A stretch of DNA of 64,000 nucleotides, from contig JANOVM010000062.1 in assembly GCA_031417395.1 (NCBI GenBank), positions 1-64,000 of the forward strand, in the 5' to 3' direction. The position numbers were made by a program, and so were the translations under genes. The notes below the pieces were generated by a model that was not told where the DNA came from, ran no database searches, and saw only the letters and a list, made by a program, of their open reading frames with translations. Numbering within the stretch: the stretch's first letter is position 1; every line of letters begins with the position of its first letter. Positions 35,462-44,965 of the stretch are shown here, piece after piece. This DNA comes from JADKIH01 sp031417395. Lineage in GTDB: Bacteria > Bacteroidota > Bacteroidia > AKYH767-A > 2013-40CM-41-45.

Positions 35462-37084
35462 ATGAAAATAATGAGCTACAGATTTATTTTTTTATTTATT
35501 ACACTTGTATTTAATAATTATTCTACAAACGCCCAGGGTTGGCTTTGGGCAAAGTTAATTGGTGGACTATTTAGCGATTATGACCAAGGTGCCGGCATAA
35601 TCGCTTCGGAGGATATTTATGTTTTCGGTACTTTTAACTCTATCGATTGTTATACAGAAACAGACACTTTCCATTTAAGAGGTGGAGAAGATATTTTCTT
35701 TGCGAAATTTGATAATAATGGAAATGAAAAATGGTGCAGAAGCATTGGTGGATTTAATCCAGGAATAAATAAAGAACAAATTTCAAAAATAATATTGGAT
35801 CCGACCGAAGAATATTTATATATGACAGGTTATTATAATGATAGTATTATAATTGGCCCGGCTACATTACATGGAATTAATAGGGAAATATTTATTGCAA
35901 AATTCGACACAAGTGGGAATCTAATTTGGGCAAAAAGTGCCGGAGGTATGTCTGACGATTCTGGTAGTGGAATAGGTATAGACTCTTTGGGTAACATTTA
36001 TCTTTCCGCCTTTATCCTTGGACAGGCAATGTTTGATTCATACATAGTTCAACCCGGAACGATACTTGCAAAATATGATACATCAGGTAATTGTTTAGGA
36101 GCAAAAAATGTTATGAAGAATATTAGTGGCCGCGCTTTATTTAATAATAATTATTTATATTTTGTCGGCGTTTCTCTTATTAATGCAGATACACTTTATA
36201 TTGATAGTTTAAAAATGTTGGGAAATAATTCTTACGATATCATACTCTCTAAATTTGATACGACAGGTAAAGTGATTTGGGCACTTAAAGAGGGATGGAT
36301 TGCTGATGATTTTGCAACAGGATGTTCCCTTGATGAAAATGGAAACATTTATTTAACCGCTAATTATGGAAGTGACTCCACTATAATTAATGGTGACACC
36401 TTAAGGAATGGTCAATCAATTCTAATGAAATATAATAACTTAGGTACTTTTCAATGGCTTACTGAGTTTACAGCATCCAATAAAATTTTGGTTTCAAGTA
36501 GGCTACAAACAGATCATCAAGGAAGTGTATATGTAACTGGCAGATTTAGTGATACAGCAACATTTGGAAACTATACTCTTTTTGCTCAAAGTGTAGGGGA
36601 TGCATTTTTAGTTCGTTATTCATCTAATGGCAATTGCATCGGTGCAGATAATATTCCATTTGGAGATGGAATAGATGTTGCAGTTGATATTAATGATAAA
36701 CCGTTTATAACCGGAAATTTTTCAATTGTTACTACAGCAGCAGGTACTGTAAATACACACGGGCTATTTGATGCAGGAGTAATTATGCACGATATTATTA
36801 ACGGAGTAGCTGAAACAGAAAAAACCAGAGGAAATGAATTAATAATTTATTCTAATCCTACTACAGGCAAATGCAATATTACAATGCCGGATGAATTCTT
36901 ACATAATATCGGTAAGCTTACTTTGACACTTTACGATAGCTTTGGCAAGGTAATTCGTTCTTATTTTGTTCAAGTAAAGGATGGAACAATTAAATTAAAT
37001 CTCGACTATGAGGCAGCCGGGATTTATATTGTTACATTATCGGACGGACAAAAAACTTACAAAGGAAAAATTGTGTTTGAGTAA
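35462..37084 (+). CDS. T9SS-exported SBBP-type beta-propeller protein, copy 2
   Basis: This is a paralogue of the gene at 33098, with the same length (540 residues), signal peptide, propeller blades and type-A sorting domain; long stretches such as GGEDIFFAKFDNNGNEKW are identical. Divergence is highest in the signal peptide and in scattered blade loops (for example AADGTTGFAID against ADDFATGCSLD), which suggests that the two copies are both maintained while loops change. It follows the truncated hydrolase copy and is the last gene of the duplicated block. Confidence 0.88.
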   Translation: MKIMSYRFIFLFITLVFNNYSTNAQGWLWAKLIGGLFSDYDQGAGIIASEDIYVFGTFNSIDCYTETDTFHLRGGEDIFFAKFDNNGNEKWCRSIGGFNPGINKEQISKIILDPTEEYLYMTGYYNDSIIIGPATLHGINREIFIAKFDTSGNLIWAKSAGGMSDDSGSGIGIDSLGNIYLSAFILGQAMFDSYIVQPGTILAKYDTSGNCLGAKNVMKNISGRALFNNNYLYFVGVSLINADTLYIDSLKMLGNNSYDIILSKFDTTGKVIWALKEGWIADDFATGCSLDENGNIYLTANYGSDSTIINGDTLRNGQSILMKYNNLGTFQWLTEFTASNKILVSSRLQTDHQGSVYVTGRFSDTATFGNYTLFAQSVGDAFLVRYSSNGNCIGADNIPFGDGIDVAVDINDKPFITGNFSIVTTAAGTVNTHGLFDAGVIMHDIINGVAETEKTRGNELIIYSNPTTGKCNITMPDEFLHNIGKLTLTLYDSFGKVIRSYFVQVKDGTIKLNLDYEAAGIYIVTLSDGQKTYKGKIVFE

Positions 37085-37167
37085 GTGTAGATATATGAAA
37101 TCATATTTTAGCATGTGAAGAAAATTTATAGCGGGGCGATTTATTTTTAGAAATAGAATTGAAAATA

Positions 37168-37450
37168 TTAAAGCGTCCTTCTTCTTTCCTGGTCCGCCTC
37201 AATACTCTCAAACAATGCTTTGAAGTTTCCTTTCCCAAACGATTTTGCACCTTTACTTTGTATGATTTCAAAGAATAACGTTGGTCTGTCTTCAACAGGT
37301 TTTGTGAAAATCTGAAGAAGGTAGCCGTCTTCGTCACGATCAACCATTATTCCTAATTGTTTTAGAGTTTTTAAATCTTCTTCGATTTTGCCTACGCGAT
37401 CGGAAACTGTATCATAATACTTTACCGGTACATGTAGAAATTCGACTCCC
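37168..37450 (-). pseudogene. hppD: 3' remnant of 4-hydroxyphenylpyruvate dioxygenase
   Basis: The reverse strand reads openly for 93 codons to a TAA at 37168-37170. The translation carries C-terminal HPPD motifs: GVEFLHVPVKYYD, then LGIMVDRDEDGYLLQIFTKP, RPTLFFEII (with the iron-ligand Glu) and KSFGKGNFKALFESIE. The sequence stops matching at about 37450, so the N-terminal ~3/4 of the enzyme, including the two iron-ligand His residues, is absent. No start codon or upstream gene part is seen. It is a decayed remnant, or an intact gene cut by a rearrangement. Confidence 0.88.
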
Positions 37451-37555
37451 TATAATTAATGTCTGACTTTATAATAAAAATGTATAAAAATGACTTTTTA
37501 CGTCTTTAAATTAATTGAACTAAAAAGAAACTTTCTGCATGTAAACCACAGGAGT

Positions 37556-38872
37556 TTATAATTTAATAAGACGTTTATAAGAATTCAGAAACTTTATAAA
37601 GTAAATTCCTGCCGGAAGGTCAGAAATATTAATTCTTTGGAAATTATCAGTAATAGAAATAGTTGAAACCAATGATCCAATTGAATTTAGAATTTCAATA
37701 TCTGTATTTGTTTCTATTAATTTTTCAGTTTTAAAGAAAATATAATCGGCAGATGGATTAGGATAAAAATTGAAATCAAAATTTTCATTTGATTGATTTG
37801 AAATAGTATTAACGGAACCAAATAATGTAATATAGTTTCCGGCATATTGATAGGAATTTTGGCAGGTATTAACTGCATCCCAATTAATTGACCATGTCAT
37901 CATACCACGCAGATCAGGGTAGCCACCGGATTGAGATAAAATATAAGATCCGGGTGGAGTTGAATTTACACCTCTCAGGTAATTAACAGCAGCTTGAACG
38001 GTTGCAGTATCAGTAAAACCACCACCTGCAGCGCTATTGCAAGCCGGGAGACCAATTGCTATTTTATAAGCAGGTAGGCCGGTAAAATACCCGCCGCTTG
38101 TCTGAAAGCCGTGTATGACATCTTCTGTCATAGCAACAATGAAATCAGCTGTTCCCTGCGAATAATTCAAGCCATCAATTCCTGTCATGCTGCCGCTATT
38201 GTACAATTGCACATGCAGAATTTCAAGTGAATCACGCAAGGCATCGAGTAGGGGGAGATAAGCGCCCCATATGCCTCCAAAGCTGGAAATACCTCCCTGA
38301 ACAAAAGCGGTTTCAGGGGCGAATGTCAGAATGAGACGTTTGCTATGTAAAGAATAATAATCCTGCATTATTTTTTTAATAGCGAAGATCATATTGATAA
38401 TGGGAGAATCTACCGGTGAAGCAATAGTTCCGCCCGTAATTGAAAGTGATCCACCTTCAAGGTCTATGTCAATTCCATCAAAGCCATACGTATTAATAAT
38501 GCTATTCATTGAACTAATGAATGTATCTCTTTCTGCAGCATTGTCAAGCGAAACCGGTGAAGCAGCTCCACCAATACTAATGAGGACTTTTTTATTTGAT
38601 GTTTGCAGATTTTGTATTTGAGAGATCAATACACTTTGGCTTACCTGATCGGGGATGAATTCCATCTTATAGTCAGTACCGAATTGAGGAATAGCAAAAG
38701 ATAAATTGATAATGTTATACCGGGCATCTACCTGATCAAGTTGAATATAAGGAGCGCTGGCATCATTCCAGTTATGCCAATAGCCAATCAAAGCCGGATC
38801 AGGAACCTGTGTTTTACCTGTGGAGTAAAAAAGTATTAGTAATATTGATATTAATGAAAGGCGAGATCGCAT
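37556..38872 (-). CDS. Secreted GH18 chitinase with T9SS domain
   Basis: The signal peptide (about residues 1-21) is followed by a GH18 barrel (about 25-345). Strand 3 has KVLISIGG, and strand 4 carries the catalytic DGIDIDLE signature with Glu139 as proton donor and Asp135/Asp137. A final MMTWSINWDA strand is typical of the family. The C-terminal ~75 residues form a type-A T9SS sorting domain (FNFYPNPSADYIFF, GIYFIKFLNSYKRLIKL). It probably hydrolyses chitin or related N-acetylglucosamine polymers outside the cell. It is monocistronic, with the hppD remnant directly downstream. Confidence 0.93.
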   Translation of the reverse strand: MRSRLSLISILLILFYSTGKTQVPDPALIGYWHNWNDASAPYIQLDQVDARYNIINLSFAIPQFGTDYKMEFIPDQVSQSVLISQIQNLQTSNKKVLISIGGAASPVSLDNAAERDTFISSMNSIINTYGFDGIDIDLEGGSLSITGGTIASPVDSPIINMIFAIKKIMQDYYSLHSKRLILTFAPETAFVQGGISSFGGIWGAYLPLLDALRDSLEILHVQLYNSGSMTGIDGLNYSQGTADFIVAMTEDVIHGFQTSGGYFTGLPAYKIAIGLPACNSAAGGGFTDTATVQAAVNYLRGVNSTPPGSYILSQSGGYPDLRGMMTWSINWDAVNTCQNSYQYAGNYITLFGSVNTISNQSNENFDFNFYPNPSADYIFFKTEKLIETNTDIEILNSIGSLVSTISITDNFQRINISDLPAGIYFIKFLNSYKRLIKL

Positions 38873-38906
38873 TTAATTATTATTCAATTATGTTTTAGTA
38901 AATATT

Positions 38907-39206
38907 TTATTTAAGAATGTTTAGTGTAATCAAAACAATAACGAAAAGGATAATCAACAATGCCAGAATAAACATTATTTCAGCTGTATTTTCCAATCTG
39001 TAAGAGGTTTTATCACTTTCAGAACGTATTGAAAGAAATGAAAGAATACAGGCAATAATAAGTATTATAGAAGTAAATGCCGTAAATTCATCAATTAGCG
39101 AATTCTCATCGTAGCTGGAAACCTTAACAGAGGTCAGTATTATTAAGCAAAATCCTAATAGATTAGAAGAAGTATTGAGTATATGAGAGGACTTGGTTTT
39201 TGCCAT
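38907..39206 (-). CDS. Small conserved membrane protein
   Basis: The 99-residue product has three predicted membrane helices (about 14-30, 44-60, 74-98) with short polar loops. Its SSHILNTSSNLLGFCLIILTS start is similar to a family of small Bacteroidota membrane proteins that I recall as unannotated. It lies between the chitinase and the propeller gene on the same strand, with gaps of 34 and 25 bp. No catalytic motif is present and no function is known. Confidence 0.75.
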   Translation of the reverse strand: MAKTKSSHILNTSSNLLGFCLIILTSVKVSSYDENSLIDEFTAFTSIILIIACILSFLSIRSESDKTSYRLENTAEIMFILALLIILFVIVLITLNILK

Positions 39207-39231
39207 TTAATAATGGATTCAGAAGAAATAT

Positions 39232-41274
39232 TTACTTTCGGATAATAATTTTTTTAGTAACAACATTGTACTTTGAAACAAATTGTACAAAATATGTCCC
39301 TGCAACATGATCCGTAAGGTCTAAAGGAATTTCGTAATTTGAGAATGGATTAATTAGTTCTTCACGAATTTTTTCACCGAGTGCATTATAAACAGTTAAT
39401 ACATCAAAGTGGTTTGTAGAACCGGAAAACAAAATTCTAAAATTCCCGGAGGATGGATTATTGGCTATAGAAATAAAGTTATCATTGATAGGTGAATTAG
39501 TAATTCCAACGGCATTACTTACCAGCTGCCACCACACACCGGTTGAAGAAGTACCAACAAATATATTAGTACCATCGGTAGCAAGAGAATTTACATTGGT
39601 AAAAGCAGACCAGCCTAAATTAAAAGCATTCCATAATTGGCCGTTGTTGGTAGAAGCGCAAACACCACCGTAATAAGTTCCTGCAAAAACGATATTCCCT
39701 GAAGCTGCAAGAGATGTAATGTAGAAGCTTGTAAGTCCGGAATTATATTGCGTCCATAAAGCACCGCTGTTTGATGAAACATAGATTCCATTATCTGTTC
39801 CGGCAATGATAGAACCGTTGCTAATTGTTAAAGCATTAATATTGGTTGTGCTAAGTCCGTTATTTACGGGTGTCCAGCTAGCCCCATCATTCGTAGAAAG
39901 GAAAATTCCGCCGCCTGAACTGCCTGCGTAAATATTTGCACCATCAATTACTAAACAATTAATAGAAAGGGTTGTAAGTCCGTTATTAATAGCTACCCAG
40001 TTAGTTCCATTGTTAGCAGTAACATAAATTCCGTCATTAAGGGTGGCGGCAAATAAAAGAAAGCCGTTATAAGCCAGAGACGATGTAGGCAAATTTGACA
40101 TTCCATTATTTTGGGGAGTCCAGCTCACTCCCTGATTTGTTGAAAGATAAACACCGTCGTTTGTACCCGCAAAAAGATTTGTATTTGCTACAACAATAGA
40201 ATTTACAGATAGTGATGATAAATCACCATTGCCATAGAGCCAGCTATTTCCATTATTATCTGTACGAAATGCTCCGGCTCCTGCCGAACCGGCATAAACA
40301 TAATTATTGGGTAAATCGGTAGCTAATGATTGAATAGAAACACCTTTCATTCCATCGTTGGAAACAGACCAAGATGCTCCGCTGTTTGTGGAAAGAAGAA
40401 TGCCATAATTTTCAGCTCCAGCAAGTATAGTGCTTCCATTTGCTGTCAGGTTTCGAACATAGAGGCTACTAATACCGGAAGATGCCAGTGACCATTGCGT
40501 GAATGCGCTATTAGATAAATAAATACCATCGTTTGTACCGGCATAAACCGTATTACCGGTAACATACATGGAAAAGATATTTGTGATCTCCATTCCAAGG
40601 GTGTCAGGTATCCAATTTGCACCGGTATCAGATGAAACAAAAATTCCATTTCCGGCAGAACCGGCAAGAATGCTATTTCCTCTTATTGCCATTGAAAAAA
40701 TGACGGTGCTGGCCAAACCATTATTTACAGATAACCATGTTGAACCGGTATCTATTGATTGAAATACGCCATAATCGGTTCCAATAAATACATATGTGCC
40801 TTGGAAAGTAAAAGAATTAATGCGTGTAGCTAAGGGACCTTTGTTAACCCAGCTTGATCCACTATTTCCGGAATAATACACACCATCATTGGTACCAATA
40901 AATAAATTAGAACCGTTGAATTCCATCGATACCACACCCGTAAAACCAATTCCTGCTGTATCGATAGTCCAGTTAGCTCCATTATTTGTAGAAGAGTAAA
41001 GCCCCAGATCAGTACCGGCAAAAATTTTACTTCCCTCAATAGCTAATGCTGAAACAAATAAATTTCCTAAGCCATTATTTATTGTAGACCAGCTAAGGCA
41101 ATTGTTGGTAGATAAATAAACTCCTCCTCCATAAGTAGCAGCATAAATATTACTTCCATCCACTAAAATGTCACGGACATTTGCACCGTAAGGACCGTTG
41201 GTAGGCTGCCACTGGGCAAATGAATTTATGGATAAACTGATTAGGATTATTACGTAAAGTAACTTTGATTTCAT
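39232..41274 (-). CDS. T9SS-exported BNR/sortilin-type beta-propeller protein
   Basis: A signal peptide (residues 1-20) is followed by about 14 short units of the form GxxLFAGTNDGVYLSTNxGxxWxxxNNGL (residues ~25-590), typical of the BNR/Ycf48-like propeller group. A type-A T9SS sorting domain (about 605-680; NFRILFSGSTNHFDVLTVYNALGEK, then AGTYFVQFVSKYN) ends the 680-residue protein. It is likely a cell-surface carbohydrate- or protein-binding propeller; no catalytic residues are evident. The repeats are regular, which suggests internal duplication. Confidence 0.9.
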   Translation of the reverse strand: MKSKLLYVIILISLSINSFAQWQPTNGPYGANVRDILVDGSNIYAATYGGGVYLSTNNCLSWSTINNGLGNLFVSALAIEGSKIFAGTDLGLYSSTNNGANWTIDTAGIGFTGVVSMEFNGSNLFIGTNDGVYYSGNSGSSWVNKGPLATRINSFTFQGTYVFIGTDYGVFQSIDTGSTWLSVNNGLASTVIFSMAIRGNSILAGSAGNGIFVSSDTGANWIPDTLGMEITNIFSMYVTGNTVYAGTNDGIYLSNSAFTQWSLASSGISSLYVRNLTANGSTILAGAENYGILLSTNSGASWSVSNDGMKGVSIQSLATDLPNNYVYAGSAGAGAFRTDNNGNSWLYGNGDLSSLSVNSIVVANTNLFAGTNDGVYLSTNQGVSWTPQNNGMSNLPTSSLAYNGFLLFAATLNDGIYVTANNGTNWVAINNGLTTLSINCLVIDGANIYAGSSGGGIFLSTNDGASWTPVNNGLSTTNINALTISNGSIIAGTDNGIYVSSNSGALWTQYNSGLTSFYITSLAASGNIVFAGTYYGGVCASTNNGQLWNAFNLGWSAFTNVNSLATDGTNIFVGTSSTGVWWQLVSNAVGITNSPINDNFISIANNPSSGNFRILFSGSTNHFDVLTVYNALGEKIREELINPFSNYEIPLDLTDHVAGTYFVQFVSKYNVVTKKIIIRK

Positions 41275-41511
41275 CTAAGTTTGGATTTTAAGGATTTTAT
41301 TAAATAAATTGATAAAAAATAATTTTTTTTACTTAACAAATATAGGATAAAAAACAGAGGAATTAAATTTCCTAAAGGGGTAGAAAATCAAGAAAATCAA
41401 GAAAAATTAAAAATTTGCAATAAAGTCGTTATTGCAATAGGTGAAAATGACATAAAATATTCACCTCAATCAATTAAATCGAAGGCAAATAAGATTTATA
41501 AATTGAAAATA

Positions 41512-43914
41512 TCAGGCCGGTAGATTCTTTGACCTTAATTTAAATTCTGCACGGCGGTTACGCTGATATTCATCTTCCGGGCAAACTGTATTTTTGCTAT
41601 TTAAACAATCGCATTTGTTTTCAGTGTTGACTTCACCTTCACCGTCAGGTATTAGTCTGCGACGGTCAATACCACTGCTTTCCAGATACGCAACAACGGA
41701 TGCTGCTCTTTTTTGAGAAAGGACCTTATTATAGGAAGCAGAACCTCTGCAGTCGGTAAAAGCGGTTACAAGAAGTTCTAATTCCGGATTTTGTTTCATT
41801 ATTTTAACCAGCTTGTCAAGTTCTTTTGCTGCATCCGGTCTGATATTAGATTTATCATAATCGTAATAGATATTTTTTAATGCAATATTCTCTTCCGAAC
41901 AGAACAATTCCATGTTTGCATTTACATTTGTATTGTTAGCAGTAATATTTGTATCAATTGTTTTGACGTTGCAATATTCAGCGCCTGAAGCAATTTTAAA
42001 TCGTGTATTGTAATCCAGTCCGGAAAAAGAATAGACTCCGTCTTTTCCTGTATAAGTTATTATAGTATCAAGATTAGAAAGGTTAATTAATTTTACAGCT
42101 ACATTCTCAAGAGGCGATGAAGAAACTTTATGAGTTATTTTCCCCCAAATAGTTTTTTCCATATTCTTAGGGTCAGGTAAATTGTTATAGGAATCCCTAT
42201 CTGCATTCTCTTTTGTTACGCTGGCAAAAGTGGAATTATTATTTTCTTTTGTATTGGTTGCACTTTTTGTTGGTTGTTCTGAAGAAATGTTATTCTGACT
42301 GTTCAAAGGAGTTGATGCTGCAATACCTGAATTATTTTGGTTTAGGTTTCCGGAGACATTATTATTGGCCAGACCGGAATTCATTTTATTTGGATTTACT
42401 GCATTTTCATCAATATCTGAATTCATTGAAACTGATGGACTTTGGCCGGCTGAAATTTCAGGAGATTTCTTTGCAGAATTATCTTTATTTGCAGCTGTTG
42501 TATTTTCTGCATTCATTCCATTCGTTAATGAATCAGAGGTGGTATTAGTTTTAGTTTCGTCAATAATCTTATTTGTACTATTGTCTGCCATTAACTCACT
42601 GTTTTTTTCAATGGTACTTATAAGGATTTCATCAATTTTTTCAATATAAAAGATATCATCATCATTTCCTTTTTTAGTACGGTTAGAGCTGAGATAACCG
42701 AAATCATTTTTCTTGTCAAGAATAAGACTGAAATCATCATCTGAACTATTAAACGGAGCACCAAGGTTAATTGGATCTGAAAAATTATTTAGCGTATCTA
42801 TGGAGCAGTATAAATCAAGTCCTCCAATACCTTCATGTCCGTTAGAAGAGAAATATAGATTTCCATCTTCAGCCATTGTTGGAAAAACATCATTTCCTTT
42901 TGTATTAATTTTAGGACCAAGATTTACCGGAACATCCCAGCTGTTATTGGTTCTGTTACTGACCCATAAATCCATTCCACCGAGGGCGCCGGGCATATCG
43001 GAAGCGAAATATAATTTTTTTCCATCGGGACTAAGGGCAGGGTGAGCACATGAATAATCATCGCTATTATAAGGAAATGGCTTAACAGATTCCCATTTAC
43101 CTTTGTCCAGGGTTGAAATATAAATTTGCAATGTTAATCTTTTATCATTTTTCTTGTTATTTATTAAATTCCTTGTCATAAATAATTCTGTTGCTTCATT
43201 ATTAAAGCAAGCAGAGGTATTGTGATATTGGGATTGTATTCCATTCAGGAAAACAACAGGTTCTTCAAAATTTTCTTTTGCTCCTTTGGCATAAAAAATC
43301 GAATAGAATCCTTTGCCGGTCCATTGGTCACTTCCATCTTCTGAGTCATTACTATCTTTATTAGGAATCTTTGCACTACGGCAGGAAGTGAAAATAATAC
43401 CATCTTTATAAAAAGCAGAACCAAATTCAGACTCGGACGAATTGATAGTTAGATTCTGTACCTTAAATTTATCCTTTCCTACAAAAAAATCATCAACATG
43501 ACTAAGACCGGAAGCTAGTTTTTTACCCCAAGAGTCATCCGGTACTTCTTTTAAGTATTTCTCCATCCATTCCAGAGCTTCAGGATATTTTTCATTACTC
43601 ATAAGTGTTAAGGCATATTCAAATTTGTATACGCTTTTGCTGCTGTCGCCATTTACGGCATTTGCATAACAGTTTTCCGCTTCTTTGACCTGATTGTTTT
43701 TCCTATAACAGTCGCCCAGTTTTGCCCAATAGGCTGAATTTTTTGTATCTTTCTTCAAAGCTTTTTTATAAAGCGGTATAGCTTTTGCGTACTCCAGTCT
43801 ATCGTATTTTTTATCCGCATCGCCATAATTTTTACATGAATTAAAAATCATGGAAGTCGATAGTAAAACAATACCGCTGATCCAAAAGTTTTTTTTGTTG
43901 AAGTAATTTGCCAT
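41512..43914 (-). CDS. PorE-like OmpA-family lipoprotein of the type IX secretion system
   Basis: The domain order is diagnostic: a lipoprotein signal (Cys27 in FNSC), TPR repeats (about 30-115), PD40/WD40-like propeller blades (about 155-430), a Ser/Asn-rich linker (about 435-575), a carboxypeptidase-regulatory-like domain (about 588-675) and a C-terminal OmpA peptidoglycan-binding domain (about 680-800; TAFTDCRGSASYN, LSQKRA). This matches PorE of Porphyromonas, which anchors the T9SS to peptidoglycan, and similar proteins linked to SprF paralogues. It is the last gene of the adhesin-PorP-PorE unit. Confidence 0.88.
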   Translation of the reverse strand: MANYFNKKNFWISGIVLLSTSMIFNSCKNYGDADKKYDRLEYAKAIPLYKKALKKDTKNSAYWAKLGDCYRKNNQVKEAENCYANAVNGDSSKSVYKFEYALTLMSNEKYPEALEWMEKYLKEVPDDSWGKKLASGLSHVDDFFVGKDKFKVQNLTINSSESEFGSAFYKDGIIFTSCRSAKIPNKDSNDSEDGSDQWTGKGFYSIFYAKGAKENFEEPVVFLNGIQSQYHNTSACFNNEATELFMTRNLINNKKNDKRLTLQIYISTLDKGKWESVKPFPYNSDDYSCAHPALSPDGKKLYFASDMPGALGGMDLWVSNRTNNSWDVPVNLGPKINTKGNDVFPTMAEDGNLYFSSNGHEGIGGLDLYCSIDTLNNFSDPINLGAPFNSSDDDFSLILDKKNDFGYLSSNRTKKGNDDDIFYIEKIDEILISTIEKNSELMADNSTNKIIDETKTNTTSDSLTNGMNAENTTAANKDNSAKKSPEISAGQSPSVSMNSDIDENAVNPNKMNSGLANNNVSGNLNQNNSGIAASTPLNSQNNISSEQPTKSATNTKENNNSTFASVTKENADRDSYNNLPDPKNMEKTIWGKITHKVSSSPLENVAVKLINLSNLDTIITYTGKDGVYSFSGLDYNTRFKIASGAEYCNVKTIDTNITANNTNVNANMELFCSEENIALKNIYYDYDKSNIRPDAAKELDKLVKIMKQNPELELLVTAFTDCRGSASYNKVLSQKRAASVVAYLESSGIDRRRLIPDGEGEVNTENKCDCLNSKNTVCPEDEYQRNRRAEFKLRSKNLPA

Positions 43915-43953
43915 AATTGATTAATTTAAAAAAAATATTTTTTTCTGAAATTA

Positions 43954-44895
43954 TTAGAAGTATCTCGGAGAGCTAATGAAATTTCTGCCTCTTTCTATGA
44001 ACTGATATTTCAAGCCGAACTCGTGAGAACCCGTATTGTATTTTTGAAGTGACGAAACCGTAAAATCATAGGAATAACTAATGCGTAATTGACGACTTAA
44101 GTCTAGTCCAACCATTGCATTTACAGCATCTCCTGTACGATAGCCGGCACCTAACCAAAAGAAATCATTAATAAGGAAGTCTGCATTAATATCAAGCTGA
44201 ACGGGAGCATTTTTGGTTGCCTTAAACATCATCGATGGTTTCACTTTAATTAATTCGTTCATTTTATACACATATCCTGCAGTCAGGTAATAATGCCAGG
44301 CACTTATTTTTGCAATATTATTTTCTACACCATTGGGAAGAGAAGGATTTAGGTTGTTCTGAATTAATTTCGGTATAGAAAATCCCGCATAGAAATTACT
44401 TTTATAATAATAAACACCAAATCCGGCATTAGGTAAAAACATCTTCGTAACATCGGTACTGAATTGTCTGTCGCCGGCAACAATGGTACGAACCTGAGAA
44501 TACAACTCTTCGTCGTTAATGAATCCTACATTAAGGCCAAAAGATAAAGCTGACTGCTGATATAGAATTCTATACGAAACTCCCCCATAAACCAGTAGCT
44601 TATGAGAAACACCGATTTCTTCATTCAGAACCGATAATCCGAGTCCAAGCTTTTTCTTTTTAATGGGTGCATGTACACTGAAAGACTGTGTAACAGGTGC
44701 TCCTTCAATACCAACCCATTGTTTGCGGTAAAACAACGTAGCAGATATGGTTTCACGCGAACCGGTATATGCAGGATTAATAAATGTTTCATTAAACATG
44801 TATTGCGAAAACATAGTTTCTGTTTGCGATTTTGCCTGATATGATATAAGGCAAAACAATAGCAATACAAATACTTTATTAAGTATTTTTTTCAT
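43954..44895 (-). CDS. PorP/SprF-family type IX secretion membrane protein
   Basis: The 313-residue protein has a signal peptide (about 1-23) and the PorP/SprF hallmark near the mature start (FSQYMFNETFINPAYTGSRE). A Tyr/Gly-rich beta-barrel pattern runs to the C-terminus. SprF-type proteins sit in the outer membrane and are needed for attachment and secretion of the adjacent type-B substrate, as with SprB/SprF in Flavobacterium. Its position, 70 bp after the giant gene and before the PorE-like gene, fits exactly. A tandem octamer array lies in the 70-bp gap upstream. Confidence 0.93.
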   Translation of the reverse strand: MKKILNKVFVLLLFCLISYQAKSQTETMFSQYMFNETFINPAYTGSRETISATLFYRKQWVGIEGAPVTQSFSVHAPIKKKKLGLGLSVLNEEIGVSHKLLVYGGVSYRILYQQSALSFGLNVGFINDEELYSQVRTIVAGDRQFSTDVTKMFLPNAGFGVYYYKSNFYAGFSIPKLIQNNLNPSLPNGVENNIAKISAWHYYLTAGYVYKMNELIKVKPSMMFKATKNAPVQLDINADFLINDFFWLGAGYRTGDAVNAMVGLDLSRQLRISYSYDFTVSSLQKYNTGSHEFGLKYQFIERGRNFISSPRYF

Positions 44896-44910
44896 GTATC
44901 TATTTAATTT

Positions 44911-44958
44911 AAATCACTAATTCACTAATTCACTAATTCACTAAATCACTAATTCACT
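44911..44958. repeat. Octamer tandem array (AATTCACT)6 between adhesin and PorP genes
   Basis: Six units of 8 bp (AAATCACT, three AATTCACT, AAATCACT, AATTCACT) fill most of the 70-bp gap in the operon. The array is upstream of the PorP/SprF ATG and so could alter spacing and expression. The array is clear; the effect is inferred. Confidence 0.9.
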
Positions 44959-44965
44959 AATTCTA

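Larger units (their letters stand above)
32470..37084 (+). repeat. 2.36-kb tandem duplication (hydrolase 3' end + propeller gene)
   Basis: Unit 1 spans about 32470-34720 and unit 2 about 34826-37084. The offset is 2355 bp at the KGWNSL-coding segment and 2364 bp between propeller starts. Unit 2 begins inside the hydrolase gene at the QSGID-coding region, which explains why only its C-terminus is repeated. The left boundary of homology is approximate because similarity fades there. Confidence 0.85.

Noticed and set aside
37101..37343. Reverse-strand 80-codon frame overlapping the hppD remnant
   Set aside because: It is in a different frame from the HPPD motifs and has no similarity to known proteins; the hppD frame explains the region.
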